Assembly: GCA_950295325.1 (NCBI GenBank)
Contig: OX485806.1
Coordinates: 31,434,001-31,498,000, forward strand
Length of the DNA: 64,000 nucleotides
Source: Polytrichum commune
Lineage: Eukaryota > Streptophyta > Polytrichopsida > Polytrichales > Polytrichaceae
Direction: 5' to 3'
Shown: positions 10,351 through 22,305 of the stretch, one piece after another
Layout of the letters: each line of letters starts with the position of its first letter
How positions within the stretch are numbered: the stretch's first letter is position 1
Program-made: the position numbers and the translations under genes
The notes under the pieces: model-generated
What the model was told of the DNA's origin: nothing
Databases searched by the model: none
What the model saw: only the letters and a program-made list of their open reading frames with translations

Positions 10351-12417
10351 GCTCATGATCAATAGAAATGTAATGAAAGAGGCAAGAGAAACAATAATGT
10401 TAGAATAAGGTCACAACACTAGTTTGTAAAGGGATCAAAATTATCCTATATTGTTTGTATGAACCAATGAAAAGAAAAGAGCGATAAAAGACTAAGCAAG
10501 AAGAGCATGAAGGCATCTAACTCCAAGCATTGTTCATATACCTTTATGTATCTGAATATGCTTGTGTAATCTTCTCTTTAGTCCTATTGACTTCCTATAA
10601 TTTGTGCATCATCATGAACTTATTGAAATTTATTTGAAGTAATTTGTTTTATGTTTATCAACAAGTTGTATTGGCGTGATCTTGTACAATGTACTTAGTG
10701 TCTATATGTTTTCCTCTCCCTCCTGGTAGATATAAGAACTAAAGTACCTATGCATCATTCCCTCATTGAGAGGAATTTTCATTTGGTTTGCATGCAATTT
10801 TATTTTCTACAAAAAAGTTCAATTTTTGTTGAAATAAAGTTCAATCATGAGGAGTATTTGGAGCTCAAATAGGCCGACTATGTATTTATAGACATAAAAA
10901 ATTGATTATGTTCAAGAAACATGGAGCATCCTTCATTGTGTGTTTGATATATTGGATTGAAATTTGCTATACACATGGTTCACTCCAAAAGGCCAATTGA
11001 AACCAAAGTAAAATTTGGCCTCATGGTCGAAGACACTCTTGATATATTCTTTCAATATCCCAAGTTGGGCCTCTTGCATCAAAACCCAACTTGGTGAAAG
11101 TGATGTGTGATTTTTTGAGGACCTACAACAATAACATGTAGGCTAAAAAAACAATAGTTCATAATAGACGTTGGCAAACATAAGATTTATCCATCTCTTT
11201 CTTCATCTTGAAGGATAATTTAAATGCCATATCTACGTCAATCCTTATCCGTTCTTAAACCTCACATATGCTAGCTATCCCTACTTACATCCAAAATAGC
11301 ATATGCTAGCTATCCCATACCTACTCAAAATTTGTCTAATTAGTGTGGATTACCATGTGGAGTTATGCATTATTAGAACATTTTACTAAGAGTACCTTTT
11401 TTATCCCAAATAACATAAGTAATTAGTATGTACACCGAAGAACATGATATAACTTAGTTGGTAAAAATTGACAATGTTGGTAGAAAGTTATAGCAGCACA
11501 TAACTTCGAATGGTAACCCACACTACTTAGACAAAACAATGAAGTTGGCACCACCTCTTTCCGGCAAGAAATGGAGGTGGCATTTACAAAGCAAAAAAAT
11601 CCATTTTTTTAGCATGCACGTGTGTACATTATCTCACTTCACCGTAGAAAAATGGCTAGTACACTGATTATCCCATTTACTGCATGTGGTACTAATTCGT
11701 GGAACACACTATTTTGCCAAACTTGAAAATTAGTGAGGGCTAATTTTTTTTTATTGAGTGCTAATAAAATTCATGAATACATGCTCATTTACCATAGATT
11801 TCAAGAATATCAGTGCGTGCTCCAAGATGCTTGTAGAGTGGTAAACAAAATTGTACGCAAATACATGCGTGTCAATACAAAGAGCAAAACTATAGAAAAC
11901 TTATCCTCAACTCACCACATATGGATTACATAAGTGGAGCAGCCTAAGTGCTTGGTGTGAACTTTCAAATATGCTCGGTGAAACAAGAACTCTGCTAAAT
12001 ATTTGCACAACCACAACAAATCATCAATACTTTTGCTTACAACATCTAATGATTTTGGCAGGATCCCTCATCTTTCCATCTCGGTGATTACCAAAAACTG
12101 GAGAAAATGTTCAAACCCTAGAAAAATTTGAGATAATGTTTGAAAGTGTTGTCCTTTCTCCTCCTTTCTCCTGGCCTGCACGTTTCTACACATGTTGTAA
12201 TTTTAGCTTCACATCTACACATGAATAAAACCCATGCTATCATTGATCTTATGTTATTCTCTCTACACACCTTAGTAACCTACCCTGGGTCCACTACAAC
12301 CACAACCATACGAATATTTTTGTGTAAATGCACCTTGAGACAAATGTGGTATTAATTCTCATTATGTATAAAATCCATATGCGACAACTCATAACCATAA
12401 TTTGAAGTGATGATCAC
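10351..12417. other. AT-rich stretch without recognisable genes
   Basis: Only short ORFs without family resemblance occur here (for example 11733-11933 and 12140-12355). The first few hundred bases may be the 3' LTR of the copia element, but I cannot prove its ends. Nothing else was recognised. Confidence 0.5.
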
Positions 12418-13034
12418 TGTGAGCCCAAAATGGTGCCCACATGTGGTGATTAACTCTTCGAAACCAATTTTAGTTAGACTTTGAAGTGTTATGATTGTTC
12501 ACAAAAATATAAAAAGAGTGAAGTGTGGTGTGGATTTAACTTTAGACATTAGGGGGTGTTGTGTGGTTGTTTCAAGGTTTAAGTTCAATTAGAGAATGCC
12601 TTGATTATGTGAGTAGGGGGTAAGGTGAGGCAAGGTGAGCTCCGCGGGTTAAATGCCCACATTAGGATCCACCTTGTTAGTTTAGGAAGGGAAAGGCCTT
12701 GTGGATGGGGTGAGTCCCTACTTAGGAGGAAGGGATTAAGGGGTTGTGATTGGAGGTGCTAATCCTCTCACCCTATCCTTACCTCATGACCTCTCTCTCT
12801 CTCTTTGCTACTTAAGGCTTCCCTCTCTCATTTTTGCTCTCTCTCTCAATCTCTCACGTGGAGGGAGCCCTTAGAATTACTAGATAAACACGTGTGATTA
12901 GGGGTTAACTTGATGAAATTAGTAGGATAGGTTAATTATTAGTTAAGAGATTAGAGGAATGTTAGATTAACTACTAGGAGTTGAGAATGGTTTGTAGAAC
13001 TTATTAGACTTCTGTCCAAACACTGTTGGGACCG

Positions 13035-13288
13035 GGTTTAGTCTGCTACTGAAGCAGCTGAGGGGCCGAACTGTTTAGTTGCTACTGGAGCAGCTGAGGG
13101 CCTGGACCTGATTTAGTTGCTACTGGAGCAGCTGAGGGCTGAACTGTTTAGTTGCTACTGGAGCAGCTGAGAGGCCGAACTGTTTAGTTGCTACTGGAGC
13201 AGCTGAGGGCCTGGACCTGATTTAGTTGCTACTGGAGCAGCTGAGGGCCTGGACCTGGTTTAGTTGCTACTGGAGCAGCTGAGGGCCT
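13035..13288 (+). repeat. Tandem repeat in LTR B, unit about 38-41 bp
   Basis: Units share TTTAGTTGCTACTGGAGCAG followed by CTGAGGG. Six to seven copies lie left of CACTA-2, and two more continue to the right of it (39072-39150), so the transposon inserted within the array. The unit differs from the one at the matching place in LTR A. Confidence 0.9.
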
Positions 13289-13554
13289 CACTACAACAGA
13301 TTGGGTATTTTGTGACTGTAATTTATGACTGCCTTAAGTCATAAAATCCCAAAATATGACTGACGAGGCTCCGGATGCGGACGACGCGCGCGGTGACTGG
13401 GTCTAGTCATTACCGACGAGTCGCTTCGGACATGAGTCATATGAATATATACGGTTGTGGAGGCGTATAAAATGACAGATTCTACGATCCCCACTGCACG
13501 TGGGGCATACCTTGACTAGCCTTGGAGTCTGTGCCCTTTTTTGACCTGCCCGGG

Positions 13555-15095
13555 TGTGAGGCCAAACCCCCCACCCTTAAGCGTCCGTAGTCCGAGTAGT
13601 GGGTTTGGGCTCACATTCCTCCGCGGTATTGGATTTGGACTTGGATGAGTCCATAGTGCAAGGTTCACCCTTCAAGTGGTCTTGGATTTAACCAGCTCCT
13701 TCATAAACCCAGCTTCTTAGCTTCTAACTAAACAAACCCAGCTCCTTCATAAACCCAACTCCTTCATGAACCCAGCTCCTTAGCTTCTAACTAAACAAAC
13801 CCAGGTCCTTCATAAACCCAGCTCTTTACTTTCTAACTAAACAAACCCAGCTCCTTCATAAACCCAGCTCCTTCATGAACCCACAACTTTGTAGTTGTAA
13901 TCCCCAACTACCTCACTAATTATTCAAGCCCTTAACTAATCTTCCTACCTAATTTCCCTAATTCTACTAACAACCCCTTTCTAATCACACAATTCTTCTC
14001 TAATCCTAAAATCCTAAAATCCTAGAGAGGAGAGGGGGAGAGAGAATTTCCTAACTTCACTAAGACTAACTAATCCACACAAGTATATTTTTGCACTCAT
14101 CACAACATCAAGTGCTCAACTCTTAAACATGGAACTTACAACCACGTGTATTCAAAACATGAACTTTAAGTACCACAAATTAGAATCATGAATTAACTTT
14201 AAAATCCTTCACGTCAACACTAATTCTACCAAGAGGTCAAGCCCTCTTCAAGGCTAACAAGCCTTGGCTCTCAAACTAAAAACTAAGCACACACATGTGC
14301 TCCAATATGGCTTCCCACACCCACACTTATAACTCGTGGGGTGCCTTGGAGCACAAAGGAAAGAGAGGATGAGTGAGGGAAGAATGAGGGATTATATAGT
14401 AAGCTTGAGGGGGTGAGCACCCTCAAGGCTCACGATAAGCCCTTGAGATTTCCTCCTACTTAGTAGGCGCCAATCCTATCTTCTAAGCCTTCCTCCCTCA
14501 AATGATCAACAAGGATCCTAATTCGAACATTTAACTAGCCTTGGCTTTCTACCTACCACACTTTACCAAACTTGGGATGCTTCAACCCAAACTTAGCCTC
14601 CTTCGCTTTCCGCCGCCATAACTTTCTCCCCTTACTTTCCCAAATCGTCGCTCACCACTTAATTCAAACCACGATGCTTAACTCGTGATTTGATTGGTGC
14701 TTTGAGAATTTGCTTATCCTCCACCTTGCATTCTTCCTTGGGCCTTCCCCATTAAGTGGCCATGATGAGGTGGTCCACTTGTGCGCTCCATGTGATCCTC
14801 CATTCATCCCAATTCGAATGCACTTGCCTCTTGAGTCACTTTGGTTGTCTCCATCCATTTGTACTAGCCTACTAACTACTCAATCCAAGTTCTCCTTACC
14901 TATCCTCATTCATTCAAATCCTTCCGAAGGTAAAAACACAATAACAACTCACATCCTAGCCTCTTACAACATGGTACTTCTAAGACTAACATTTCACTCT
15001 TTTTATATTTTTGTGAAGTAACATGCTACTTCAAAGTGCATCAACTAACGTTTCAAGGGTCTAAGACTAAATGTGGGCACCCTTTTGGGCTCACA
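13555..15095 (-). repeat. 3' LTR of the complete gypsy element
   Basis: Bounded by TG...CA, 1541 bp. It includes tandem copies of a CCCAGCTCCTTCATAAA-type unit (13690-13880). Relative to the related LTR at 58068-60122 it lacks a segment of about 0.5 kb that carries the small ORF. The inner boundary reads CTCACA|TAATTGGCGACC on the plus strand; no purine-rich tract precedes the LTR in element orientation. Confidence 0.95.
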
Positions 15096-15156
15096 TAATT
15101 GGCGACCATCGGGGGATGAATCCAAACATCTCTTGCTCCAAGGGTAAGTTGCCTAG

Positions 15157-18100
15157 TCAAGCTCGGTACTCCTTACATCTACTTCCCGATGTACGGGTAG
15201 GAAAGAGCTCACCATTCAACGTTTCCAATTGAATTGAATTATTAGGAAAGACCTCATAGACAAGGTAAGGTCCTAACCATACCGCATTGAATTTCGCCGG
15301 AAATTCAAGCTTTCGTGCGTCTTGAATCATGACCATCATTCCCGGTGTTAGGGCCCTTCTCTTATGTCGTTTGTCGAAAGTAATCTTTCTCCTTCTTTGG
15401 ATTGCCTCAATATGTTGAGCCGCCATTCTCCTCCCTTCGTCAAGTGCTTCCAAATCGGTTAGTCGATTTCGTAAGGATTGACTTTCGGTAAGTCTCGTAC
15501 TCACGGCCACCCTAAGTGACTCGACTTCATATTCGATTGGTAGTGTCGCTTCAAGACCATAGACTAAGGAAAATGGTGTAGCACGCGTAGTTACCTTATA
15601 GGTTGTACGGTATGCCCAAAGTGCCGCCGTTAGTTTCGTATCCCAATCCCGCTTCGAGTCTATAACCGTCTTGCGTAGTATACTCACCAAAATTCCGTTA
15701 ACCCTTTCCGTTTGTCCATTGGTTTGTGGGTGGTAGGGAGTAGTCTTCCGGTGATCAATTTTAAATTTCTCTGTCATCTCTCGAATCAAGTCATTCAAAA
15801 AGTGAGTACCCCTATCGCTTACTAGGATCTTCGGCACCCCGAACCGCGAAATTATGTTTTCGTACATAAATGTTGCCGCGTGTTCCGCCGTGTCGGTCTT
15901 CACCGCTTTGGCTTCCGCCCACTTGGTGAGGTACTCGGTTGCCACCACAATATATTTCATTCCTTTTGAAGATTGGGGATGGACCTCACCCACATAGTCG
16001 ATGCCCCATTTTTCGAAAGGAATTAAGGGTAATGATACATGTAAAGGCATCTCCATTCTAAGGTCGTCTCGGGCATACCGTTGGCAAGCGTCGCATTTCC
16101 TTACATAGTCATGGGCGTCCTTAAATAGTGTAGGCCAAAAGTAGCCCGCTCTAAGTATTTTTTGCCCGGTGAGTTGACCCGAGAAGTGACCGCCGCAAGC
16201 GCTATCGTGGCAAGCGATTAAAATCGCTTCAACCTCCGTTTTTGACACGCATCGTCGTAAAATACCATCGGACCCCCTTCTAAACAACCTATGGCCCACT
16301 ACAACAAATTGCCTACTATTTACCCTCACCTTCCTTCTCTCTTCTTTTGTCCACTCTTTGGGCAACTTGTGGGTTGTTAGAAATTCCACTATGCCCGCAT
16401 ACCACGCCGGTGTAGAAGTGACCACAAAGAGGCTATCATCTACTAACATATCATTTACCGGATTTTTTCCTATCTCCTCCGACAACCTAGACAAGTGGTC
16501 CGCTTGTAAATGCATACGACCCGGTTTATATTCCACCGTGTAGTCGAATTCTTCTAATAACAAAACCCACCTAGCTAACCTACCACTTAACTCCGCCTTG
16601 TTAATTAGATACTTGATAGCCATGTGGTCAACAAAAAATACAACCGGGTTGCACATGAGGTAATGCCTAAACTTTTTAACGGAAAACACCATGGCTAGGC
16701 ACTCCCTCTCCGTTGTAGAGTAGTTTCTTTCGGCGGGGGTCAATTGCTTACTCGCATAAGCTATGGGTTGATCCTTCTCTTTTTCTCCCGTTGCTTGACA
16801 AAGCGCACTCCCTATTGCCACATTACTAGCATCACAATAGACGTGAAAAGGTTTACCCCAATTGGGTGGTATCAACACCGGATAGGTGCTCAACCTATCC
16901 CGCAATTCCTCAAAGGCTTTTTGACAAGCATCCGTCCACTCGAATTTGACATCCTTTTTGAGCAAATGGGTAATGGGCACCGCTATCTTTGAAAAATTAG
17001 GAATAAGTTCCCGGTACCATCCCACATGTCCTAACAACTTAGAGATCCCCTTGGAATTGGTTGGAGTTGCCAAGTCGCTTATGGCCGCAATCTTATCCGG
17101 ATCGGGTTTTCTACCTTTCTCACTAACAACATAACCCAACAACACTCCCTTATTCACTCCCAAAAATGTCTTATCCGGGTTCAATGCTAACTTCATCTTC
17201 CTACACCTAACCAATGCCTCCCTAACACAATGTAGGTGATCATCCACATTACTTTGTGTGCTAAAATCGTCCACAAAGACGGTCATGGATTTGAACAACA
17301 AGTCGGTGAAGATATACATTACTAATCGTTGGAAAGTAGCCGGGGCATTACATAACCCAAATGGCATCACTACCCACACAAAAGTACCCCAAGGTGTAGT
17401 AAAAGCCGTTTTATGGATATCTTGGAGGGCTATGGAAATTTGATTATAACCCGCATACCCATCCATAAAGGTATATCGCGAATGACCTCCAACCTCCTCA
17501 AGCAACAAGGTGATAAAAGGTAAGGGGAAGTGATCCTTTTGTGTGCACGAATTCAATTTCCTATAGTCGACACAAACCCTTAATTTCCCATTTTTTTTCT
17601 TTACTAAGACCATAGGAGAAACCCAATCCGTGATTTCCACCGGCTTGATAAACCCGGCCTTCAATAACCTTTCCAATTCCGCTTTCACCAACAATTGCAA
17701 TTGAGGATTCATCCTCCTCTCCTTTTGTCTAATTGGCCTCGCCCCCGGAATTAAAGGAATCCGGTGCTCTACCATTTCCCTAGGAATTCCCTTAAGCTCA
17801 TCGTAGGACCATGCAAAAGTATCACTAAACTCATCCACCAAATTGCTATACTCCCTAACCTCTTTCTCCCCCAATTTGGAGCCCATCTTCATTTGTCGGG
17901 TTTTTCCATTCTTTAATTTCACATCCACGTACCGCCAATCCGCTTCCGACACATGTGCTTGTTCCTCTTTGTTCCGATACCAATCGGAAGGCACATTGGG
18001 GTAATCTTTCACATCTTGACCTACAACTATCCCCGTAGACGTGGTCTTGAAATGTAAAGGCTCCTCCAATTTCGATGACTCAATAATCACATCCTCCTCT

Positions 18101-21100
18101 TGAGTCCCATCTACATGAATTAAACTAACCTCACCCTCTTCCACGTCATCTACCCAAGGTGTTAACCCACCGCTAACCCACTCTTCCTCGGTGAGCACCT
18201 CACATGGCTCCAACAATGAGCCCTCTCCTAAACTAACACTAGGAAATTCACTCCCTAAGCCTACTTGGTGAAATGTAACCATTACATCAACCTCGGACTC
18301 GGGGTACTCCCTTAGCCATTGGGCATAATCCCCATTATCCCCATAATTGTAAAAATTAGGACCTAGACTTCCCGAGCCCGAATCTATAACAACCCTTTGA
18401 CCTTCGGGATGGACGACTCCCACCAATGCCTTGCCAATCTCATTCTCGTTTAAGTCATCAATTTCCGTCTCCAATGGCAAATACATCTCCTTCTTCATCC
18501 ATCCTTCTAATGAACCAATGGACACTATGACCCTATTACCCTCCGGACCATAAGTGATGGATGGTTTAGGTCCACCCCAATTGACCATAGCATTCGCCAT
18601 CCGCAACCAAGGCCTACCTAGCAAAATGGGGAAGGTGTCCTTGTTGGAGTGCATTTTAATGACATGGAAGGTGACCAAGTACTCCTCACCTCCCGTAGTC
18701 ATTCTACAATCCTTGATCATCCCCAAAGGCGTAGTCGAACTTTGATTTGCCATATTTATGACCAAAGGTGAAGGCCCCGTGAGTCCAAGTCCCAATTTTT
18801 TCATAGTATCCTCCGGTAGTATATTTAGACTACTCCCTCCGTCGACTAGCACATTAGGAACCACCTTATCTACTATAACAACTTCTATTTCTATAGCTTT
18901 CACGTCTCTTCCACCTTGTGATTGGATCCTAGCGGCTATTTTAGCTTTCACCTTCCTCATCCTCTTGTGTACCGGCATTCCCTCCTTTAATGTTTTCCTT
19001 GCCGTGGGTGAAATTTCCAATAGTTGGCCGAAAGTAATATCCGCCTTGAGTGTACTAAGGTCCGCCCACAAGTCGTACCCGGTAGATCTTTCCACCTTAG
19101 AATTACCCACTACGTCGAATTCGTCTACGGGAACCCCCGGTCCTTCCCATTCACCCACATCGCTATTATCCAAGTCATGTACCGCATTAGTCCTCTCCCT
19201 ATCTTGTAAAATTATATTTTCCCTCTCCACATCCTTAGTAGCTCTTCTAGCTACCCTATCCAACTCGGAGAGATTAATCTCTTCATCCGAAGAGTAATTT
19301 CCTTGCTCTCCTATTCCTACCTCCAACGGGGCATCCCCTCTCCTAGCCCTAGTAGTTACCGCTAGTGCAGGTGCTTCTTCAACCACACCCTTACCCTTCA
19401 CTAACTCATATGTAATAGCATTGGTGTGAGGAGGCCATTGACTTTGCTCCTCTCCAATTCTCGTTGGGAAAGGAAGCATGTCATCACATGTGGCCTCCAA
19501 CACTCCATCCATGAACCTAACATCTTGGGAGTTAGATGGTCCCGGATCCGTTGGAGGCGCTTGTCTCCCGTTACTACCATTAGGTGGAACTCCTTGTCTA
19601 TTTTGTATTGGAATGTAACCGGTTGTAGTTTGCAAGCCCGCCGGTGGATGAAAAGTTTGCCTAGCATTACTATGGTCATAGTATAAGTTAGGTGGCCTAA
19701 GTTCATTGGCCGGTACTCCTTGTGGCCTAGCACCTCGCATATTATCCCTTGCTTGTTGTTGTGGATTAGCCACCGGGTAAGGGACATTAATTATTTTGTC
19801 CGGTTGGCGACACGTATCCGAGGGATGACTTCCTCCACAATTGCTACAATTAAACTCTTGACCTTCGGACCAACATTGTCCTTGAGCGTGCCACCTTCCA
19901 CAAAAGGGATGAAATTCCTTCTTCTCTAAATTTTGGCCACCTTGCCCTCTAGGTTGTGGTCCTCTATTGCTTCCATTTCCATAGTGAGGTGGCGCTTGAC
20001 CTCGTTGATTTTGTTGAGGTGGGTTACCGTTTCCTCTTTGGTCACGGTTTTGTCCACTTCTACAAAATTGACGCGTGTGGCCCGGTTGGCCACATTGGAC
20101 ACACCATAATCCGGAAGAATGCCTACCCGACTCAACCGGGGGTGGAGGCCCCGGTTGTTGACTCCGGATCATTAATGACATTTGATCCGTGAGGCTTTGC
20201 ATTTGTTTTATCATAGCCTCTTGGAATCCTAGTTGGCTAGCACCTAGTCTTCTCTCAACCTCCTCCAAGTGTGGATCCGTTCTAGGGGCCGGTAGTGCCA
20301 AAAGAGGTGCCGGTTCCCTAACCGCTAAAGGTCGGGGACCGGTGTCCACAATGGCATATGGAATTTGGTTCTCATACTTAGCGGGTTCTACCGTTACCAC
20401 CCTAGGGCGTATGGGGATGAATTGTGGGATCAATTCATCCTCCCTTCTCCATAGCCTTTCGTGATCTTTATCCAAGTTTTCAATATCTCTAGCCGCACGC
20501 TTGGCATCCGCCAAGGTCAAGGGATTCCTTTCTAGAACACCCCTAATAGTTCCGGACTTAAAAAACCCTTGAATGAAAAATTGCTTTAGCGTGTCGTCGT
20601 TGAGCATGGTACCCACAAATCTAGTGCACACTAAATCAAACCTCCTAATGTAAGCCGAAATTTCTTCCTCCCTTCCTTGCTTCAATGACGACAATGCCCT
20701 TAATGCGGTACTTTGACCCACTTCCGGCCTAAATTCGTTAAGAAACTCCCTTTGTAATTGTTCCCATCCCCTAAAATGTCCCTCGGCATGATCCCGATAC
20801 CATTCATAGGCTTCCCCCTCTAGAGTGGTAGGAAACCACACTAACCAATAACCCGGGTCGGTTATGAGGAAGCTAGCCAACCGTTCGATATACCGTTCCA
20901 TGTGCCGAGAGGGGTCCTCATCCTTGGTCCCATAAAATTTAGGGAGATGAGATGGCATATCCATCGCCGCTAAATTTTGTGGAACCACAATTGGTAGGCC
21001 TCTTGGCCTAACCAATGGGTCTATTGGAGGTATAGGAGGTATGGGCGGAATTGGGGGTATGGGTGGTGGATCCATCCCCCGTTCCTCGGCCATGGTGACC

Positions 21101-21396
21101 GGTGAACTATTCAACAATCCCCTATCAACTTCTACCGGGAATTCTTCTCTAAGTGTGTAATTTTCCGAAGAAGTTTCACCACTCAATTTGGAGGGAGTGA
21201 TCTCCTCTTCAAGTTGAGCTCCAAGTTCTAAGGTGTCTAGAATTGACCTAGTCCTAGGTTCGACGTTCAAACAACTCTCTATTCTAACATTATCTTGTTC
21301 TAATCTATCACTGATTTTAGAGGACCGCCTCTTTCGAGTAGATTTCTCTAGTCCTACTATCAAACTTGGTTTTTGTGAGCGAGTCCTACCTTGCAT
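15157..21396 (-). CDS. Gypsy gag-pol polyprotein (2079 aa), intact
   Basis: Single frame from ATG 21394-21396. Order: an N-terminal Pro-rich segment with IPPIPPIPP; a retrotransposon gag domain (WFPTTLEGEAYEWY to IRGVLERNPLTLADAKRAA, about residues 180-295); a CCHC zinc knuckle (CVQCGQPGHTRQFC, about 430) and a second Cys/His cluster; aspartic protease with VLVDGGSSLNIL (about 850); reverse transcriptase with the variant catalytic box FVDDF (about 1373); RNase H with YCDASN (about 1518); integrase zinc-binding region (about 1725-1770); and the integrase catalytic core with WGIDYVG, SDRGTHF and TPYHPQTNGQTERVN (about 1885). No chromodomain follows. Gag and pol are fused without a frameshift, so a processing or ratio mechanism must act elsewhere. 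It makes the particle and integration machinery of the element. Confidence 0.96.
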   Translation of the reverse strand: MQGRTRSQKPSLIVGLEKSTRKRRSSKISDRLEQDNVRIESCLNVEPRTRSILDTLELGAQLEEEITPSKLSGETSSENYTLREEFPVEVDRGLLNSSPVTMAEERGMDPPPIPPIPPIPPIPPIDPLVRPRGLPIVVPQNLAAMDMPSHLPKFYGTKDEDPSRHMERYIERLASFLITDPGYWLVWFPTTLEGEAYEWYRDHAEGHFRGWEQLQREFLNEFRPEVGQSTALRALSSLKQGREEEISAYIRRFDLVCTRFVGTMLNDDTLKQFFIQGFFKSGTIRGVLERNPLTLADAKRAARDIENLDKDHERLWRREDELIPQFIPIRPRVVTVEPAKYENQIPYAIVDTGPRPLAVREPAPLLALPAPRTDPHLEEVERRLGASQLGFQEAMIKQMQSLTDQMSLMIRSQQPGPPPPVESGRHSSGLWCVQCGQPGHTRQFCRSGQNRDQRGNGNPPQQNQRGQAPPHYGNGSNRGPQPRGQGGQNLEKKEFHPFCGRWHAQGQCWSEGQEFNCSNCGGSHPSDTCRQPDKIINVPYPVANPQQQARDNMRGARPQGVPANELRPPNLYYDHSNARQTFHPPAGLQTTTGYIPIQNRQGVPPNGSNGRQAPPTDPGPSNSQDVRFMDGVLEATCDDMLPFPTRIGEEQSQWPPHTNAITYELVKGKGVVEEAPALAVTTRARRGDAPLEVGIGEQGNYSSDEEINLSELDRVARRATKDVERENIILQDRERTNAVHDLDNSDVGEWEGPGVPVDEFDVVGNSKVERSTGYDLWADLSTLKADITFGQLLEISPTARKTLKEGMPVHKRMRKVKAKIAARIQSQGGRDVKAIEIEVVIVDKVVPNVLVDGGSSLNILPEDTMKKLGLGLTGPSPLVINMANQSSTTPLGMIKDCRMTTGGEEYLVTFHVIKMHSNKDTFPILLGRPWLRMANAMVNWGGPKPSITYGPEGNRVIVSIGSLEGWMKKEMYLPLETEIDDLNENEIGKALVGVVHPEGQRVVIDSGSGSLGPNFYNYGDNGDYAQWLREYPESEVDVMVTFHQVGLGSEFPSVSLGEGSLLEPCEVLTEEEWVSGGLTPWVDDVEEGEVSLIHVDGTQEEDVIIESSKLEEPLHFKTTSTGIVVGQDVKDYPNVPSDWYRNKEEQAHVSEADWRYVDVKLKNGKTRQMKMGSKLGEKEVREYSNLVDEFSDTFAWSYDELKGIPREMVEHRIPLIPGARPIRQKERRMNPQLQLLVKAELERLLKAGFIKPVEITDWVSPMVLVKKKNGKLRVCVDYRKLNSCTQKDHFPLPFITLLLEEVGGHSRYTFMDGYAGYNQISIALQDIHKTAFTTPWGTFVWVVMPFGLCNAPATFQRLVMYIFTDLLFKSMTVFVDDFSTQSNVDDHLHCVREALVRCRKMKLALNPDKTFLGVNKGVLLGYVVSEKGRKPDPDKIAAISDLATPTNSKGISKLLGHVGWYRELIPNFSKIAVPITHLLKKDVKFEWTDACQKAFEELRDRLSTYPVLIPPNWGKPFHVYCDASNVAIGSALCQATGEKEKDQPIAYASKQLTPAERNYSTTERECLAMVFSVKKFRHYLMCNPVVFFVDHMAIKYLINKAELSGRLARWVLLLEEFDYTVEYKPGRMHLQADHLSRLSEEIGKNPVNDMLVDDSLFVVTSTPAWYAGIVEFLTTHKLPKEWTKEERRKVRVNSRQFVVVGHRLFRRGSDGILRRCVSKTEVEAILIACHDSACGGHFSGQLTGQKILRAGYFWPTLFKDAHDYVRKCDACQRYARDDLRMEMPLHVSLPLIPFEKWGIDYVGEVHPQSSKGMKYIVVATEYLTKWAEAKAVKTDTAEHAATFMYENIISRFGVPKILVSDRGTHFLNDLIREMTEKFKIDHRKTTPYHPQTNGQTERVNGILVSILRKTVIDSKRDWDTKLTAALWAYRTTYKVTTRATPFSLVYGLEATLPIEYEVESLRVAVSTRLTESQSLRNRLTDLEALDEGRRMAAQHIEAIQRRRKITFDKRHKRRALTPGMMVMIQDARKLEFPAKFNAVWLGPYLVYEVFPNNSIQLETLNGELFPTRTSGSRCKEYRA

Positions 21397-22283
21397 TCCA
21401 TAAGAATCGATCGACCCTCACTTGACCACACATAATCCTAGCAATTCCCCTCTTAATATTTTCACTTGTCTTGGTGTGGTTATAATTTTTTTAGGAGGTG
21501 AGGAAAAGAACCTGCAAGCCCACTTAGGTGAAAGAATCCCAATAGGGGATAGGCATGTTCATGTTAATTTTTTGGTTAAGTCGGAGCATCACCTCCGCAC
21601 CTTCCCGCAAATTAACACTCACCACAATACCGATTGTGAGGGGGTGACCTTCCGAGTAGATTATGTTAAAAGTCGAGGCTTCACCCTTCAACTTCTCACA
21701 CCATCCACAATTCGGGAATTACCCTCTACAACGGATAACAACAATCACGAGTACAAAAGGCATTCCTTAATTAGTTAATGAGTTCACTTTGAAGAAATAA
21801 ACATACCTTGAGCAATCGCATCCCCCTGTGAGTTAGCACTCCCCTCAATCGTGACTCAATGTAACAACACCATAAACTTTGCGAAATATTAATTCAATCT
21901 AGAGCATGAAATGACAACTCCCAAAACTTTGAGACTCACCCCGAGGTGAGTGTCAAAGTTCAATGTCCTAAGGTGAATTTACCCTCTAATGTTTTAATGA
22001 GCTACTCGGTTATAGGTTCCTTTTAAGTTCTTAGCAAATCCCCAAAAAGGTTGAGGACGTACCTTCGCCGCGCTCCTTCCTCAAAAATGAATTTGCGTAA
22101 TTGACAATGCAATTCATTCCAAGGAATAGTTGAAATACAATGAATTCAAATGTAACCCAAAGAGAGAATACTTACCGAGTTTCGGGTGCTCCTTCCCTTC
22201 TCTCAAGTTTGTGTCTCCAATTTTTCCTAGTTGCCTCCAAGTCTCCTAGTCGCCTCCAAGTCTTGTAACTACCTTCCGCTTCG

Positions 22284-22301
22284 CTCCCGGCGGACGCACC
22301 A
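22284..22301 (-). promoter_or_regulatory. Probable primer binding site of the gypsy element
   Basis: Four bases after the 5' LTR, the minus strand reads TGGTGCGTCCGCCGGGAG. It starts with the TGG that pairs with a tRNA CCA end, and the rest could pair with a T-arm and acceptor stem. The identical site follows the LTR at 60127-60144. The tRNA species was not identified. Confidence 0.65.
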
Positions 22302-22305
22302 ATTA

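Noticed and set aside
14710..15021. 103-codon ORF in the gypsy LTRs (14710, 23461; also 58230 region)
   Set aside because: It lies antisense to element transcription, and its preservation is explained by the young age of these LTRs rather than by selection.
18758..19297. 179-codon plus-strand ORF, and the matching minus-strand ORF at 63207-63746
   Set aside because: They are antisense shadows of gypsy gag-pol, present in both copies because the sense frame is conserved.
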